This document shows positions 19,398 through 27,433 of a stretch of DNA of 53,422 bases, piece by piece. Positions within the stretch are counted from its first letter, which is position 1; every line of letters starts with the position of its first letter. The stretch spans positions 1 to 53,422 of the forward strand of contig NZ_QPGR01000011.1 in the NCBI RefSeq assembly GCF_004323845.1, written 5' to 3'. A program made the translations under genes and the position numbers. The notes under the pieces are model-generated. The model saw only the letters and a list, made by a program, of their open reading frames with translations. It did not search any database and had not been told where the DNA came from. Origin of the DNA: Campylobacter novaezeelandiae (GTDB taxonomy: Bacteria > Campylobacterota > Campylobacteria > Campylobacterales > Campylobacteraceae).

Positions 19398-20135
19398 TTA
19401 TAAATTCTTATTAATTTTTAAAATTATATCATTCTCTAAATGAAGCTTTAAACTATTTTTATTATATTCATAAAATAAAATATTTAAATTTTGATTAAAA
19501 AGTTTGATTTTTGCTTTAGGAATATTACTTAATATACCACAATCCATAGCTCTTAAAAAACAATCGATTTTTGATTTTTCCCAAGAAAGCTCCAAAAAAC
19601 CTCCATTGGGCAAATCTTTCTTTAAGTAAATCCCCCCCCCCGTTAAACATTCATCTTGTTTTTTATAATTTTTATTTTTTAAATTTTCTAAGGCCTTTTT
19701 AAAAACATTAATAGCAAGATTGTGCTGAACTCTTAATAAATTAAGAGCTGTGATTTTTTTATCAAGTTTAATTTCTTCTTGTATTAAAATATCTCCTGTA
19801 TCTATATTTTTATCTACTTTATGCCAAGTAATACCTGTTTTTAACTCTTCTTTATAAATCGCCCAAACATGAGCATTAACTCCTCTATAATAAGGAAGTA
19901 AAGAATTGTGATAATTAATAATAGTATTATTTTCTACACACAATGGCTTAAAAATATAAAAATTATTCGCACTAATAATTAAAGATTTTTTTAAAGAATT
20001 AAAAAAACTATCTAAAAAACTCGTTTCTTTAAAAATTACCAATCTAACCTCTTGATTAAAGAAAAGCTCAGCTATTTTTTGGCATTCTTTTGCTACTTTT
20101 CCCTCACCTATAATAAAAATATTTTCATATTTCAT
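19398..20135 (-). CDS. Formyltransferase family protein, in frame at G10
   Basis: 245-residue protein of the methionyl-tRNA formyltransferase / sugar N-formyltransferase fold. The catalytic set is visible: Asn74-x-His76-x-Ser-Leu-Leu-Pro (74-81), then YRG, and Asp112 in VDKNIDTGD. N10-formyl-THF-dependent sugar formyltransferases share this core, so N-formylation of an amino sugar made by PseC is a reasonable guess; a true fmt would be longer with an OB-type C-terminal domain. A G10 tract (19632-19641) encodes GGG in CLTGGGIYLKK, and the frame stays open into SWEKSKIDCFLRAMDCG, so the gene is ON. Other tract lengths would cut off the last 80 residues. Confidence 0.85.
   Translation of the reverse strand: MKYENIFIIGEGKVAKECQKIAELFFNQEVRLVIFKETSFLDSFFNSLKKSLIISANNFYIFKPLCVENNTIINYHNSLLPYYRGVNAHVWAIYKEELKTGITWHKVDKNIDTGDILIQEEIKLDKKITALNLLRVQHNLAINVFKKALENLKNKNYKKQDECLTGGGIYLKKDLPNGGFLELSWEKSKIDCFLRAMDCGILSNIPKAKIKLFNQNLNILFYEYNKNSLKLHLENDIILKINKNL
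19632..19641 (-). repeat. G10 contingency tract in the formyltransferase gene
   Basis: Ten G, in frame (ACG GGG GGG GGG ATT). ON as sequenced. Confidence 0.93.
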
Positions 20136-20159
20136 TAAAAATTCCTATAATACATAAGC

Positions 20160-20824
20160 TTAATATCATTAAATTAAAATCCAACTCTTTGATAAAATTT
20201 AATCATTATTGCAATCTACAAAAAGTCTAAAAATATTAGAGTTTAAATTATTTAAAAAATAATGATTAAGTAGAGCAAAAGAAACATTTTTGTGGACTAA
20301 ATTTGATTTTATAGCAATAAATTCTAAAAAAGCTGATTTAAAAAATGCGTATATAATAAAGCATCTTTAATCTTATGATTTTCTTTATAAACTAAGATAT
20401 TATCAATGTATTTATTTAATTCTTTATTATAGATAAAAAGATAATTAGCATCAAAAAATTCACTAAAAAATTTAAAAAGTTCTTCTTCATCACCCAATTA
20501 GGGAGGGGTTAAGTTTTTTGCCTTTAAACTCATTTGGGAAAAATTTTGATGAATTTTAAATGATTTGCTCTAAAAAGTATTGGTATTTTGAAAAAGAAAA
20601 CTCATTTTTTCTTAAAATTCCAATAAAACTTAGTTTTAAAGAAAAATCTTTAATCTCATTGACAAAAAATAAAGCCTAGAGTTTTCATAGAAAAAATAAT
20701 TATCTCTTTCTTATATAAATGTTAAATTTTTTGTATTTTTCTTGTAATTTATCTAGACTCTCATAATAATTACTCAGTAAAAAACCTTTATATAAGCCTT
20801 TTTAAATTCTTTAAATAAACTCAT
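20160..20824 (-). pseudogene. Decayed GNAT-like gene
   Basis: The 675 bases between the formyltransferase and the adenylating enzyme hold a minus-strand coding relic. An ATG at 20822-20824 inside the end of the adenylating gene gives MSLFKEFKKAY. The homology-like text then hops frames: GFLLSNYYESLDKLQEKYKKF, YENSRLYFLS, IKDFSLKLSFIGILRK, FFPNEFKGKKLNPS, GDEEELFKFFSEFF, KSAFLEFIAIKSNLVHKN, and finally FVDCNN followed in a shifted frame by IKFYQRVGF. The last element is the acceptor end of a GNAT acetyltransferase fold (N-x-x-x-I-x-F-Y-x-x-x-G-F). At least four frameshifts or stops are needed, so this is not phase variation. Confidence 0.7.
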
Positions 20825-22313
20825 TTAAAACTATTCTATCAATCTTGCCATTTTGATTGAGTTTAAAACTATCTAATCTTATAAAACGTTTAGGTATCAT
20901 ATAAGCATTTAATTTATCTTTTAAAAAAGTTTTTAAATCAAGTTCTTTTTTACTTTCATAAAAACAAATAATCTCATCTTTAAAAATACAAGCAGTATTT
21001 TTAATCTCTAAATGAGAATTAATTACACTTTCTATCTCTCCTAATTCTATTCTATGTCCCATATATTTTATTTGATTATCTTTTCTTCCAAAACACAAAA
21101 GTTCGCCAAACTCATTATAAGCTACAATATCCCCTGTTTTATAAAGTAAATCTAAATAATTATTATGCAAAGGATTTTGTATAAAAGCCTTTTTTGTTTT
21201 TTCGCTATCATTATAATAACCTAATGATAAACAAGTTCCTCTTATATAGAGTTCTCCTTTGATACCTACTTCTTTGGGACTAATAAAATTCATATTTTCA
21301 TCAAAGACTAAAAGCTCGGTATTTTTACAAGCTTTACCAATGGGTAAAATATCTTCGTCTTTAAATTCTCTCTCAACCTTATGAAAAGAACAAACATCAG
21401 TAATTTCAGTAGGCCCATAAAGATTAAAAAATTCTGTATTTGGTAAAGTTTTTCTCCAAAAATTAAGTTGTTTATTTGGCATAATTTCACCACAAAAAAG
21501 AACTTTTTTAAGATCAAGATTAAAATCTTTTAAAGCATTGGTATTGGCAAAATAAATAAGCACCGAAGGTACCCAAAAAATCATATTTATTTTTTTCTCT
21601 TCTAAATAAGATAAAATTTTATTTGGAAAAGCAAAAAGATGATTAGGCAATAAATGAAGTGTTGCCCCTACTTTAACGCTTGAAAATATATCTAAAATAC
21701 TATTATCAAAATAAAACGGAGCCTGATTAGCCAGAATCTCATGTTCGCTTAAGTTAAAAGTTTCACACACCCAAAAAGTATAATCAATCACACTTTTATG
21801 AGAAATACAAACACCTTTTGGCACTCCTGTACTCCCACTTGTAAAAAAAACATACAATAAATTTGTATCTATATGCCTTTCCTTAACTTCTTCTAATAAA
21901 GCTTCATCTATATCAAAATTTACAAAATCTTCTGTATAAAGTGTTGGTAAATTAAAATCAAATTTTAAATTTTTTGAAGTGATTAATAATTTTGGTTTTA
22001 AAATATTTATTACTTTTTCTATGCGTTCTTTTGGAGTTTTTTCATCTAAAAGAGTATAAAAATTCCCACTTAAACTCACACCAAAAAAACTTATAAGACA
22101 ATCAATACTTTTAGGCAAAAGAATTAAAATAGAATTTTGTGTATAAGAATCATTTAAATCTTTAGCAATTTTACTTGCAAGTTTTTTGCTTAAAATGTTG
22201 AATTCTTTATAATTTATACTTTTAAAATTTGAACCAAAAGCATCTACAAAAGCTAATTTTTCAGGAAATTTTAAAACACTTTTTTCTAAAAAATCATAAA
22301 TACTTCTAACCAT
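20811..22313 (-). CDS. Amino acid or carboxylate adenylating enzyme (AMP-binding)
   Basis: 500-residue ANL-superfamily enzyme that activates a carboxylic or amino acid with ATP and, by analogy with DltA and NRPS adenylation domains, loads it on a carrier protein. Core motifs: TSGSTGVPKG (158-167), NLYGPTEIT, YKTGD, GRKDNQIKYMGHRIELGEIE and the C-terminal NGKID with Lys490. It resembles Cj1307, annotated as amino acid activating. The likely carrier is the ACP at 17171. Substrate cannot be read by eye. The start at 22313 shares a 56-base divergent promoter gap with the plus-strand DUF2920 gene. Confidence 0.9.
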   Translation of the reverse strand: MVRSIYDFLEKSVLKFPEKLAFVDAFGSNFKSINYKEFNILSKKLASKIAKDLNDSYTQNSILILLPKSIDCLISFFGVSLSGNFYTLLDEKTPKERIEKVINILKPKLLITSKNLKFDFNLPTLYTEDFVNFDIDEALLEEVKERHIDTNLLYVFFTSGSTGVPKGVCISHKSVIDYTFWVCETFNLSEHEILANQAPFYFDNSILDIFSSVKVGATLHLLPNHLFAFPNKILSYLEEKKINMIFWVPSVLIYFANTNALKDFNLDLKKVLFCGEIMPNKQLNFWRKTLPNTEFFNLYGPTEITDVCSFHKVEREFKDEDILPIGKACKNTELLVFDENMNFISPKEVGIKGELYIRGTCLSLGYYNDSEKTKKAFIQNPLHNNYLDLLYKTGDIVAYNEFGELLCFGRKDNQIKYMGHRIELGEIESVINSHLEIKNTACIFKDEIICFYESKKELDLKTFLKDKLNAYMIPKRFIRLDSFKLNQNGKIDRIVLNEFI

Positions 22314-22369
22314 ATAAACACCTTTAAAAAATTTTTATTATAATACTAAAAAAACTAAAAAGATTTACC
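22314..22369. promoter_or_regulatory. Overlapping divergent -10 boxes
   Basis: In this 56-base gap a plus-strand TATAAT (22339-22344) lies 25 bases before the DUF2920 ATG, and a minus-strand TATAAT (22337-22342) overlaps it, facing the adenylating gene. Use of one promoter should hinder the other. Confidence 0.6.
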
Positions 22370-23578
22370 ATGCTAATAAATAAATTTTATGAAATAAATT
22401 CTTGTGATGATGTTGAACTTAATATAAAAAGAGAAAGTAAGCTTGAGTATAGAATTACTTTTGATGATAGTAAAGATTTAAAAGCTATAGTTTTTATTAT
22501 AGGTGGCTTAGGCTCTAATACCAACATTTCTTTTTTAGATTTTGATAGAGAATATTTAGCTAAAAATTTTGATGTAGTAGTAGTTAATGTTTTTTATCAT
22601 TGTTTTTGTATGAGAAAAAGTTTAGATGAAAAATATAGTGCGATTAAAGTTTTTTTGCCTCAAGATATTCAAAGATTAAAACAGAATTTGGAGAATTTTG
22701 GTTTAAATATTAAAAATATTGATGCACAAAATGCTCCTTTATACGCTAATGCTTTAGTAGAACATATACAAGAACTAAAAAATCAAAACAAACTTGATAA
22801 AAACTATAAAGCCATTTTTACTTCAACCTTTATCCCACCAAATAATGAATATCAAAACTATGGTATTATGGCAGCAATTGATCATATCAATGCTTTAAAA
22901 GATATAGTTAAAAACTATCCTGAATTTAAAAATTTGCCTAAAATTTATGGGGGGGGGTCTTATGGTGGATACTTATCCTTGCTTATAGCTAAGATTGCTC
23001 CTTGGTATGTTGATGGGGTGATTGATAATTCAGGTTCAGCTTTGCCGCCTTTAAAGCGTATTCTCGCAAGGGAGATGAATTTATGTGAATATTATGAAGA
23101 ATTTCCCCATAATATCATAGAATTTTTTCTTAAAAATCATTGGAATAGAGATATTAACTCACCTTTTTATTTTGATGATGAAAACTATATGATTCGTTCA
23201 ATTTTAAATTCAAATCATCTTTTAATCCAGCAAAAATCAAATCCTAATATCATTTATATTTCTTATCATAGTAGTAAAGATAGCGATCCAGCAAGTTATA
23301 AAATAGAACTTCATAAAATCTATAAAAACCTAGGCTTTGATTCTACTTTACATTTAATAGAAAGTGAAGATCAAATTGATGGAAAATTAGTTAAAAGTTT
23401 AGAACATGGTTTAAGAATGACTGATAAGGCTTTATTTAGACAAGAATTACCTATAGTATTAGAAAAATTAAAAAATAGAAATTCTTTTATGAAAGAAAAT
23501 TCTATTTCTTATCCTTGTAAAAATAAAGTTTTTACTTTTAAGGATAAAGAGGATAAATTTGTTTTGGAGATTAAATAA
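22370..23578 (+). CDS. DUF2920 (617-family) alpha/beta hydrolase-like protein, in frame at G9
   Basis: 402-residue member of the '617 family' found in multiple copies in Campylobacter flagellar glycosylation loci (DUF2920). The core looks like an alpha/beta hydrolase: AIVFIIGGLGSN (39-50) as the oxyanion-side strand, then IYGGGSYGGYLSLL (192-205) as the nucleophile elbow with Ser197. A G9 tract (22949-22957) encodes the three Gly directly before that Ser, and the gene is ON. A deacylase or acyltransferase role on the glycan is inference. It is near-identical in blocks to the inverted copy at 24683-25899. Confidence 0.85.
   Translation: MLINKFYEINSCDDVELNIKRESKLEYRITFDDSKDLKAIVFIIGGLGSNTNISFLDFDREYLAKNFDVVVVNVFYHCFCMRKSLDEKYSAIKVFLPQDIQRLKQNLENFGLNIKNIDAQNAPLYANALVEHIQELKNQNKLDKNYKAIFTSTFIPPNNEYQNYGIMAAIDHINALKDIVKNYPEFKNLPKIYGGGSYGGYLSLLIAKIAPWYVDGVIDNSGSALPPLKRILAREMNLCEYYEEFPHNIIEFFLKNHWNRDINSPFYFDDENYMIRSILNSNHLLIQQKSNPNIIYISYHSSKDSDPASYKIELHKIYKNLGFDSTLHLIESEDQIDGKLVKSLEHGLRMTDKALFRQELPIVLEKLKNRNSFMKENSISYPCKNKVFTFKDKEDKFVLEIK
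22949..22957 (+). repeat. G9 contingency tract in the DUF2920 plus-strand copy
   Basis: Nine G, in frame, encoding Gly194-196 of the presumed nucleophile elbow. ON. Confidence 0.93.
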
Positions 23579-23619
23579 GTGGGTTTGGTTAGATTTTTAG
23601 TTTTATTTAAATAAAAAAC

Positions 23620-24633
23620 TTACTCTAAAATCTTTATAAAGCTTTTTAATTCATTAAAATCAAGTTTTAATTTTAAAATATTAAAAACAATTCCTGTTCC
23701 AAAAGAACCTAAGCACAAATCCTTAATCCCCCCCCCCGCTGATTGTTTTTGTAAACAAATAAGATCTAAAACAAGTTTATTGATCAGAGTATCTCCATAT
23801 TCTCTTAGACTATCATTAAAATTATTTTTAAGTTTTAAGGTATGTAAAAGTTTTTCACGAAAAAAGGCATTTGAGCTTTGAAATAAAAAATAATCTATTT
23901 CTTGTTTTTCTTGTTTAAAATAGTTAAAAAATTCTTCAAAAAATAATGGAAATTTTTCCATAACAAATGAAAAAAATAAATTCCCATCTGTTTTGCCAAA
24001 CTCATTAGCATTTTCATTAAATGCCTTTAATGGAGAAGTTTCTTCTAGGACAAATTCTGAAAAAATATTTTGAGAATAAAATGCTTTTTGCTGATCATTT
24101 GTTTTTTCTATCAAAATAGCACTAGCACTATCAGAAGTATTTAAAAAAGTGATTTTATCTTTAGGATTAATTTTTTTGCTTTTTACGCTTGCACAAAGTA
24201 AAATAACTTTTTTAATATTTGGATAATCAAGCAATGAAAAGGCCTGTAAGATCCCTTGTAAAAATCCCCAACAAAATGCATTCATATCAAAACATAAAGT
24301 GCGATTATCTAATTTTAAATTTTTATGAATCAAACTAGAACAAGACGGAGCTAGAAAGTCAGGAGTAAAACTTGCAAAAATTAGTGCATCAATTTCATCT
24401 TTTTTAATCAAATTTTGATTTAGTAATTCTTCTAAAGCCTTGCTTGCTAAATCACTTGCATAGGTATTTTCATCGCTTATAAAGTGATTTAATATACCAC
24501 TGTTTTGTTGTAAAATTTTAAATTTATTTTCACTTAAACCAATATAGCTAAGTTCTTCTTGCTGGGTGCGAAAATTTTTAGGTAAAACTACGCTTATGGC
24601 TTTGATAGAGTGATTGTTAATTGTTAATTTCAT
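23620..24633 (-). CDS. FabH-like (KAS III) protein lacking catalytic His and Asn, in frame at G10
   Basis: 337-residue thiolase-fold protein of the beta-ketoacyl-ACP synthase III type (compare Cj1303, fabH2). Cys121 in DMNAFCWGFLQG is the acyl-accepting Cys. The usual P-H-Q-A-N is here FQSSN (251-255), putting Gln252 in place of His, and the usual YGNTS is YGDTL (279-283), putting Asp281 in place of Asn. Decarboxylative condensation is therefore unlikely; transfer of an acyl group from ACP to a hydroxyl or amino group is more plausible. A G10 tract (23728-23737) encodes GGG in QSAGGGIKDLCLG, and the GSFGTG C-terminus follows in frame: ON. It lies between two inverted DUF2920 copies. Confidence 0.85.
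   Translation of the reverse strand: MKLTINNHSIKAISVVLPKNFRTQQEELSYIGLSENKFKILQQNSGILNHFISDENTYASDLASKALEELLNQNLIKKDEIDALIFASFTPDFLAPSCSSLIHKNLKLDNRTLCFDMNAFCWGFLQGILQAFSLLDYPNIKKVILLCASVKSKKINPKDKITFLNTSDSASAILIEKTNDQQKAFYSQNIFSEFVLEETSPLKAFNENANEFGKTDGNLFFSFVMEKFPLFFEEFFNYFKQEKQEIDYFLFQSSNAFFREKLLHTLKLKNNFNDSLREYGDTLINKLVLDLICLQKQSAGGGIKDLCLGSFGTGIVFNILKLKLDFNELKSFIKILE
23728..23737 (-). repeat. G10 contingency tract in the FabH-like gene
   Basis: Ten G, in frame (GCG GGG GGG GGG ATT). ON; other lengths remove the C-terminal active-site strand. Confidence 0.93.
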
Positions 24634-24682
24634 TTATAACCTTTAATTTTATTATTACAAAAATATCATTTAATCTAAAAAT

Positions 24683-25899
24683 CTAATTTTTAATCTCCAA
24701 AACAAATTTATCCTCTTTATCCTTAAAAGTAAATACTTTATTTTTACAAGGATAAGAAATAGAATTTTCTTTCATAAAAGAATTTCTATTTTTTAATTTT
24801 TCTAATACTATAGGTAATTCTTGTCTAAATAAAGCCTTATCAGTCATTCTTAAACCATGTTCTAAACTTTTAACTAATTTTCCATCAATTTGATCTTCAC
24901 TTTCTATTAAATGTAAAGTAGAATCAAAGCCTAGGTTTTTATAGATTTTATGAAGTTCTATTTTATCTTTAGCAGGAGCACCAAAATCTTTTGCGCTATG
25001 GTAGTGAATATAGATTATATTAGAATTTAATTCTTTTTGAATTTGAATGTGTCTTTGATTTAAAATAGATCTAATTATATAATTATCATCATCTAGATAA
25101 AAAGGAGAATTTATATTACGTGTCCAATATTTTTTTACATAACAATTTAAATTTACATTTTCTCCACTAAATACAAATTCTGCAATTTCAGTCTCTCTTC
25201 CTAAAATATGTGGAATAAAAGGCATAGTGATCGCAGAATTATCAACCACCCCATCAACATACCAAGGAGCAATCTTAGCTATAAGCAAAGATAAGTATCC
25301 ACCATAAGACCCCCCCCATAAATTTTAGGCAAATTTTTAAATTCAGGATAGTTTTTAACTATATCTTTTAAAGCATTGATATGATCAATTGCTGCCATAA
25401 TACCATAGTTTTGATAGTCATTATTTGGTGGGATAAAATCACAATTAAAATAAGCTTTAATATCTTTTTCAATGATTTTTTCTTCTTTTAATTTTTTAAT
25501 ATGTTCTTCTATAGTAGGATAAAGAAGATTATAATAATTTTTCTCATCTGCTATAATATGTGATAAACCTATATTAGATAAAAGTTTTTGTATTTGATGT
25601 AAATCTTGTTCATTAGGCACAATTTTTGGATTGTATTTTTCATTTATACTTTTTCTTGCACAAAAACAATGATAAAAAACATTAACCACTACTACATCAA
25701 AATTTTTAGCTAAATATTCTCTATCAAAATCTAAAAAAGATATATTAGCATTAGCTCCAAAACCACCTATAATAAAAACTATAGCTTTTAAATCTTTACT
25801 ATCATCAAAAGTAATTCTATACTCAAGCTTACTTTCTCTTTTTATATTAAGTTCAACATCATCACAAGAATTTATTTCATAAAATTTATTTATTAGCAC
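24683..25899 (-). CDS. DUF2920 (617-family) protein, out of frame at G8
   Basis: Second DUF2920 paralogue. It starts with GTG at 25897-25899 inside the last codons of ctsG (14-base overlap) and reads MLINKFYEINSCDDVELN, as in the plus-strand copy. A G8 tract (25310-25317) follows KIY and causes an early stop near 25279; nine G would restore GGGSYGGY and the open 3' part (25288-24683). The gene alternates near-identical blocks (N-terminus, the tract region, the last 95 residues) with divergent blocks, unlike simple drift. Apart from the tract I saw no other lesion, so it is probably a switchable gene, OFF here. Confidence 0.85.
25310..25317 (-). repeat. G8 contingency tract in the DUF2920 minus-strand copy
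   Basis: Eight G; nine needed. OFF as sequenced, while the paralogue with nine G is ON. Confidence 0.93.
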
Positions 25900-26416
25900 T
25901 CATTTCTCCTAATAAAACATAAACCTTACTAGCAATATTTTTGAAATTTTCATTTTTACTTAAACTAACACAAGCTTTATCCTTAGAATTAGAAGTAAAA
26001 TCTGCATTTTCTAAAGCCTCTAAAGAAGAAGTATTGGCTACATTTTCTATGAGATTTTTTATAGTATCATTGCTTGCAATTCCCATTAAAGTAAAATTTG
26101 GCTTATCAATAAAAATGAGTTTGATACATTTATCATCATTACCAACTTTAAAAAAAGCTTCTTTAGTACCGCTAATCTGACTTAAATCTACATTTTGAAT
26201 TTCTTTTACATTGCTCATTGCTCTAAGGGTAGAAAGTTTATCATTTTTTAAAGCATAAATACTCAAATCATTAATTAAAATTTTAAGATTATTTAAAGAT
26301 TTACTGAGCTCTGCTTCATCTTTACTGATGTTTAATTTTGGCAAAGCAATAGCTGCTAAAATTCCTAAAATAATAATTACAAAAATAAGCTCTAAAATAG
26401 TAAAAGCTTTTTTCAT
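25886..26416 (-). CDS. ctsG: Type II secretion-like pseudopilin of the transformation system
   Basis: 176-residue pseudopilin needed for DNA uptake in C. jejuni (Cts system). The N-terminus MKKAFTILELIFVIIILGIL is a class 3 prepilin signal: short basic leader, processing before Phe5, Glu at position +5, then a long hydrophobic helix. Ala rather than Gly precedes the cut site, which prepilin peptidases can tolerate. The 3' end overlaps the GTG start of the DUF2920 copy by 14 bases, the junction where the conserved block meets the variable island. It starts nine bases after tsaD. Confidence 0.87.
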   Translation of the reverse strand: MKKAFTILELIFVIIILGILAAIALPKLNISKDEAELSKSLNNLKILINDLSIYALKNDKLSTLRAMSNVKEIQNVDLSQISGTKEAFFKVGNDDKCIKLIFIDKPNFTLMGIASNDTIKNLIENVANTSSLEALENADFTSNSKDKACVSLSKNENFKNIASKVYVLLGEMSANK

Positions 26417-26425
26417 TTTATTTCC

Positions 26426-27433
26426 TTAAATTTTTGAAAAATTAAGTGACTTTGGACTTAAAATTTCTTGTTCAATATTTACAAAATCTTTATTTTTATA
26501 AGCATCTATAGCTGCTCTTGCTATCATTAAAGCATTATCAGAGCAATAAGCAAGAGGAGCTAGATACAACTTAGTATTATATTTTTCGCATAATTTTTCT
26601 ACTTGAGAGCGTAAATTCAAATTTGCACTAGCACCCCCAACAATACCAAAAAATTTAAAAGAATATTTTTTAAAAATCTTTTCTAATTTATCTAATATAT
26701 GCAAACAAGCGGCATTTTCAAAGGCATAAGCAATCTCAGCTTTTATACCCTCATCTAAATTTTTATATTTTAATATCTCAAGTCTTACTTGATTTTTAAG
26801 CCCTGAAAAACTATAGTTCAAATCCTTTGAATGCAACATAGGCACAGAAAAATTTAAATTTTTATGAACTGCTTTTTTAGCCAGATTTTCAATCTCAACT
26901 CCACCAGGATAAGATAAATTCATCATTTTTGCTACTTTATCAAAACTTTCCCCAAAACTATCATCACAAGTTCTTGCTATGATATTTAAATTTTTATTTT
27001 TATCAAGATTTATTACCATAGTATGACCACCACTTACAAGCAAAATACCCATATCAAGCAAAAGTTCTTGTTCTAAAAATAAAGAATAAATATGCCCTTT
27101 TAAATGGTTGATTGCAATCAAAGGAATATTAAGACTTAAAGATAAAATTTTTGCCATAGTAATACCATTTATCAAACTTACACTAAGCCCAGGTTCATTA
27201 GTTACAGCTATAGCACAAAGCCTATCAAAATAAATTTTACATTGTTCTAAGATATTTGGCAAAGCTGCATTGTGAAGTCTTGCAGCAAGCTCTGGTACTA
27301 CTCCACCATATTTGCAATGTTCTTTTTCTTGAGAAATTTTTTTATAAAAAATACATTTAAAATTATCTTTATTTATAATTGCTATAGAGCTATCATCACA
27401 AGAACTTTCTATAGCTAAAATAAGATTTTTCAT
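26426..27433 (-). CDS. tsaD: tRNA N6-threonylcarbamoyladenosine transferase TsaD
   Basis: Transfers the threonylcarbamoyl group to A37 of ANN-decoding tRNAs, with TsaB/TsaE. The 335 residues begin LAIESSCDDSS, with metal-binding His110 and His114 in INHLKGHIY, then LLVSGGHTM, and a C-terminal GGASANLNLR. Formerly annotated gcp or O-sialoglycoprotein endopeptidase. Four-base overlap with pgp1. Confidence 0.96.
   Translation of the reverse strand: MKNLILAIESSCDDSSIAIINKDNFKCIFYKKISQEKEHCKYGGVVPELAARLHNAALPNILEQCKIYFDRLCAIAVTNEPGLSVSLINGITMAKILSLSLNIPLIAINHLKGHIYSLFLEQELLLDMGILLVSGGHTMVINLDKNKNLNIIARTCDDSFGESFDKVAKMMNLSYPGGVEIENLAKKAVHKNLNFSVPMLHSKDLNYSFSGLKNQVRLEILKYKNLDEGIKAEIAYAFENAACLHILDKLEKIFKKYSFKFFGIVGGASANLNLRSQVEKLCEKYNTKLYLAPLAYCSDNALMIARAAIDAYKNKDFVNIEQEILSPKSLNFSKI

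Larger units (their letters stand above)
23300..24966. repeat. Inverted repeat arms flanking the FabH-like gene
   Basis: About 275 bases at 23300-23574 are repeated in inverted orientation at about 24690-24966, with a single silent difference noted by eye (AAAGTTTTT against AAAGTATTT). Further inverted blocks pair 22370-22490 with about 25775-25897 and about 22845-23020 with about 25240-25430. The arms are the 3' ends of two DUF2920 genes pointing toward each other around a 1.1-kb FabH-like gene. Confidence 0.85.

Noticed and set aside
20136-20810. Non-coding RNA or regulatory gap
   Set aside because: Frame-hopping protein similarity across the stretch identifies it as a decayed coding gene.
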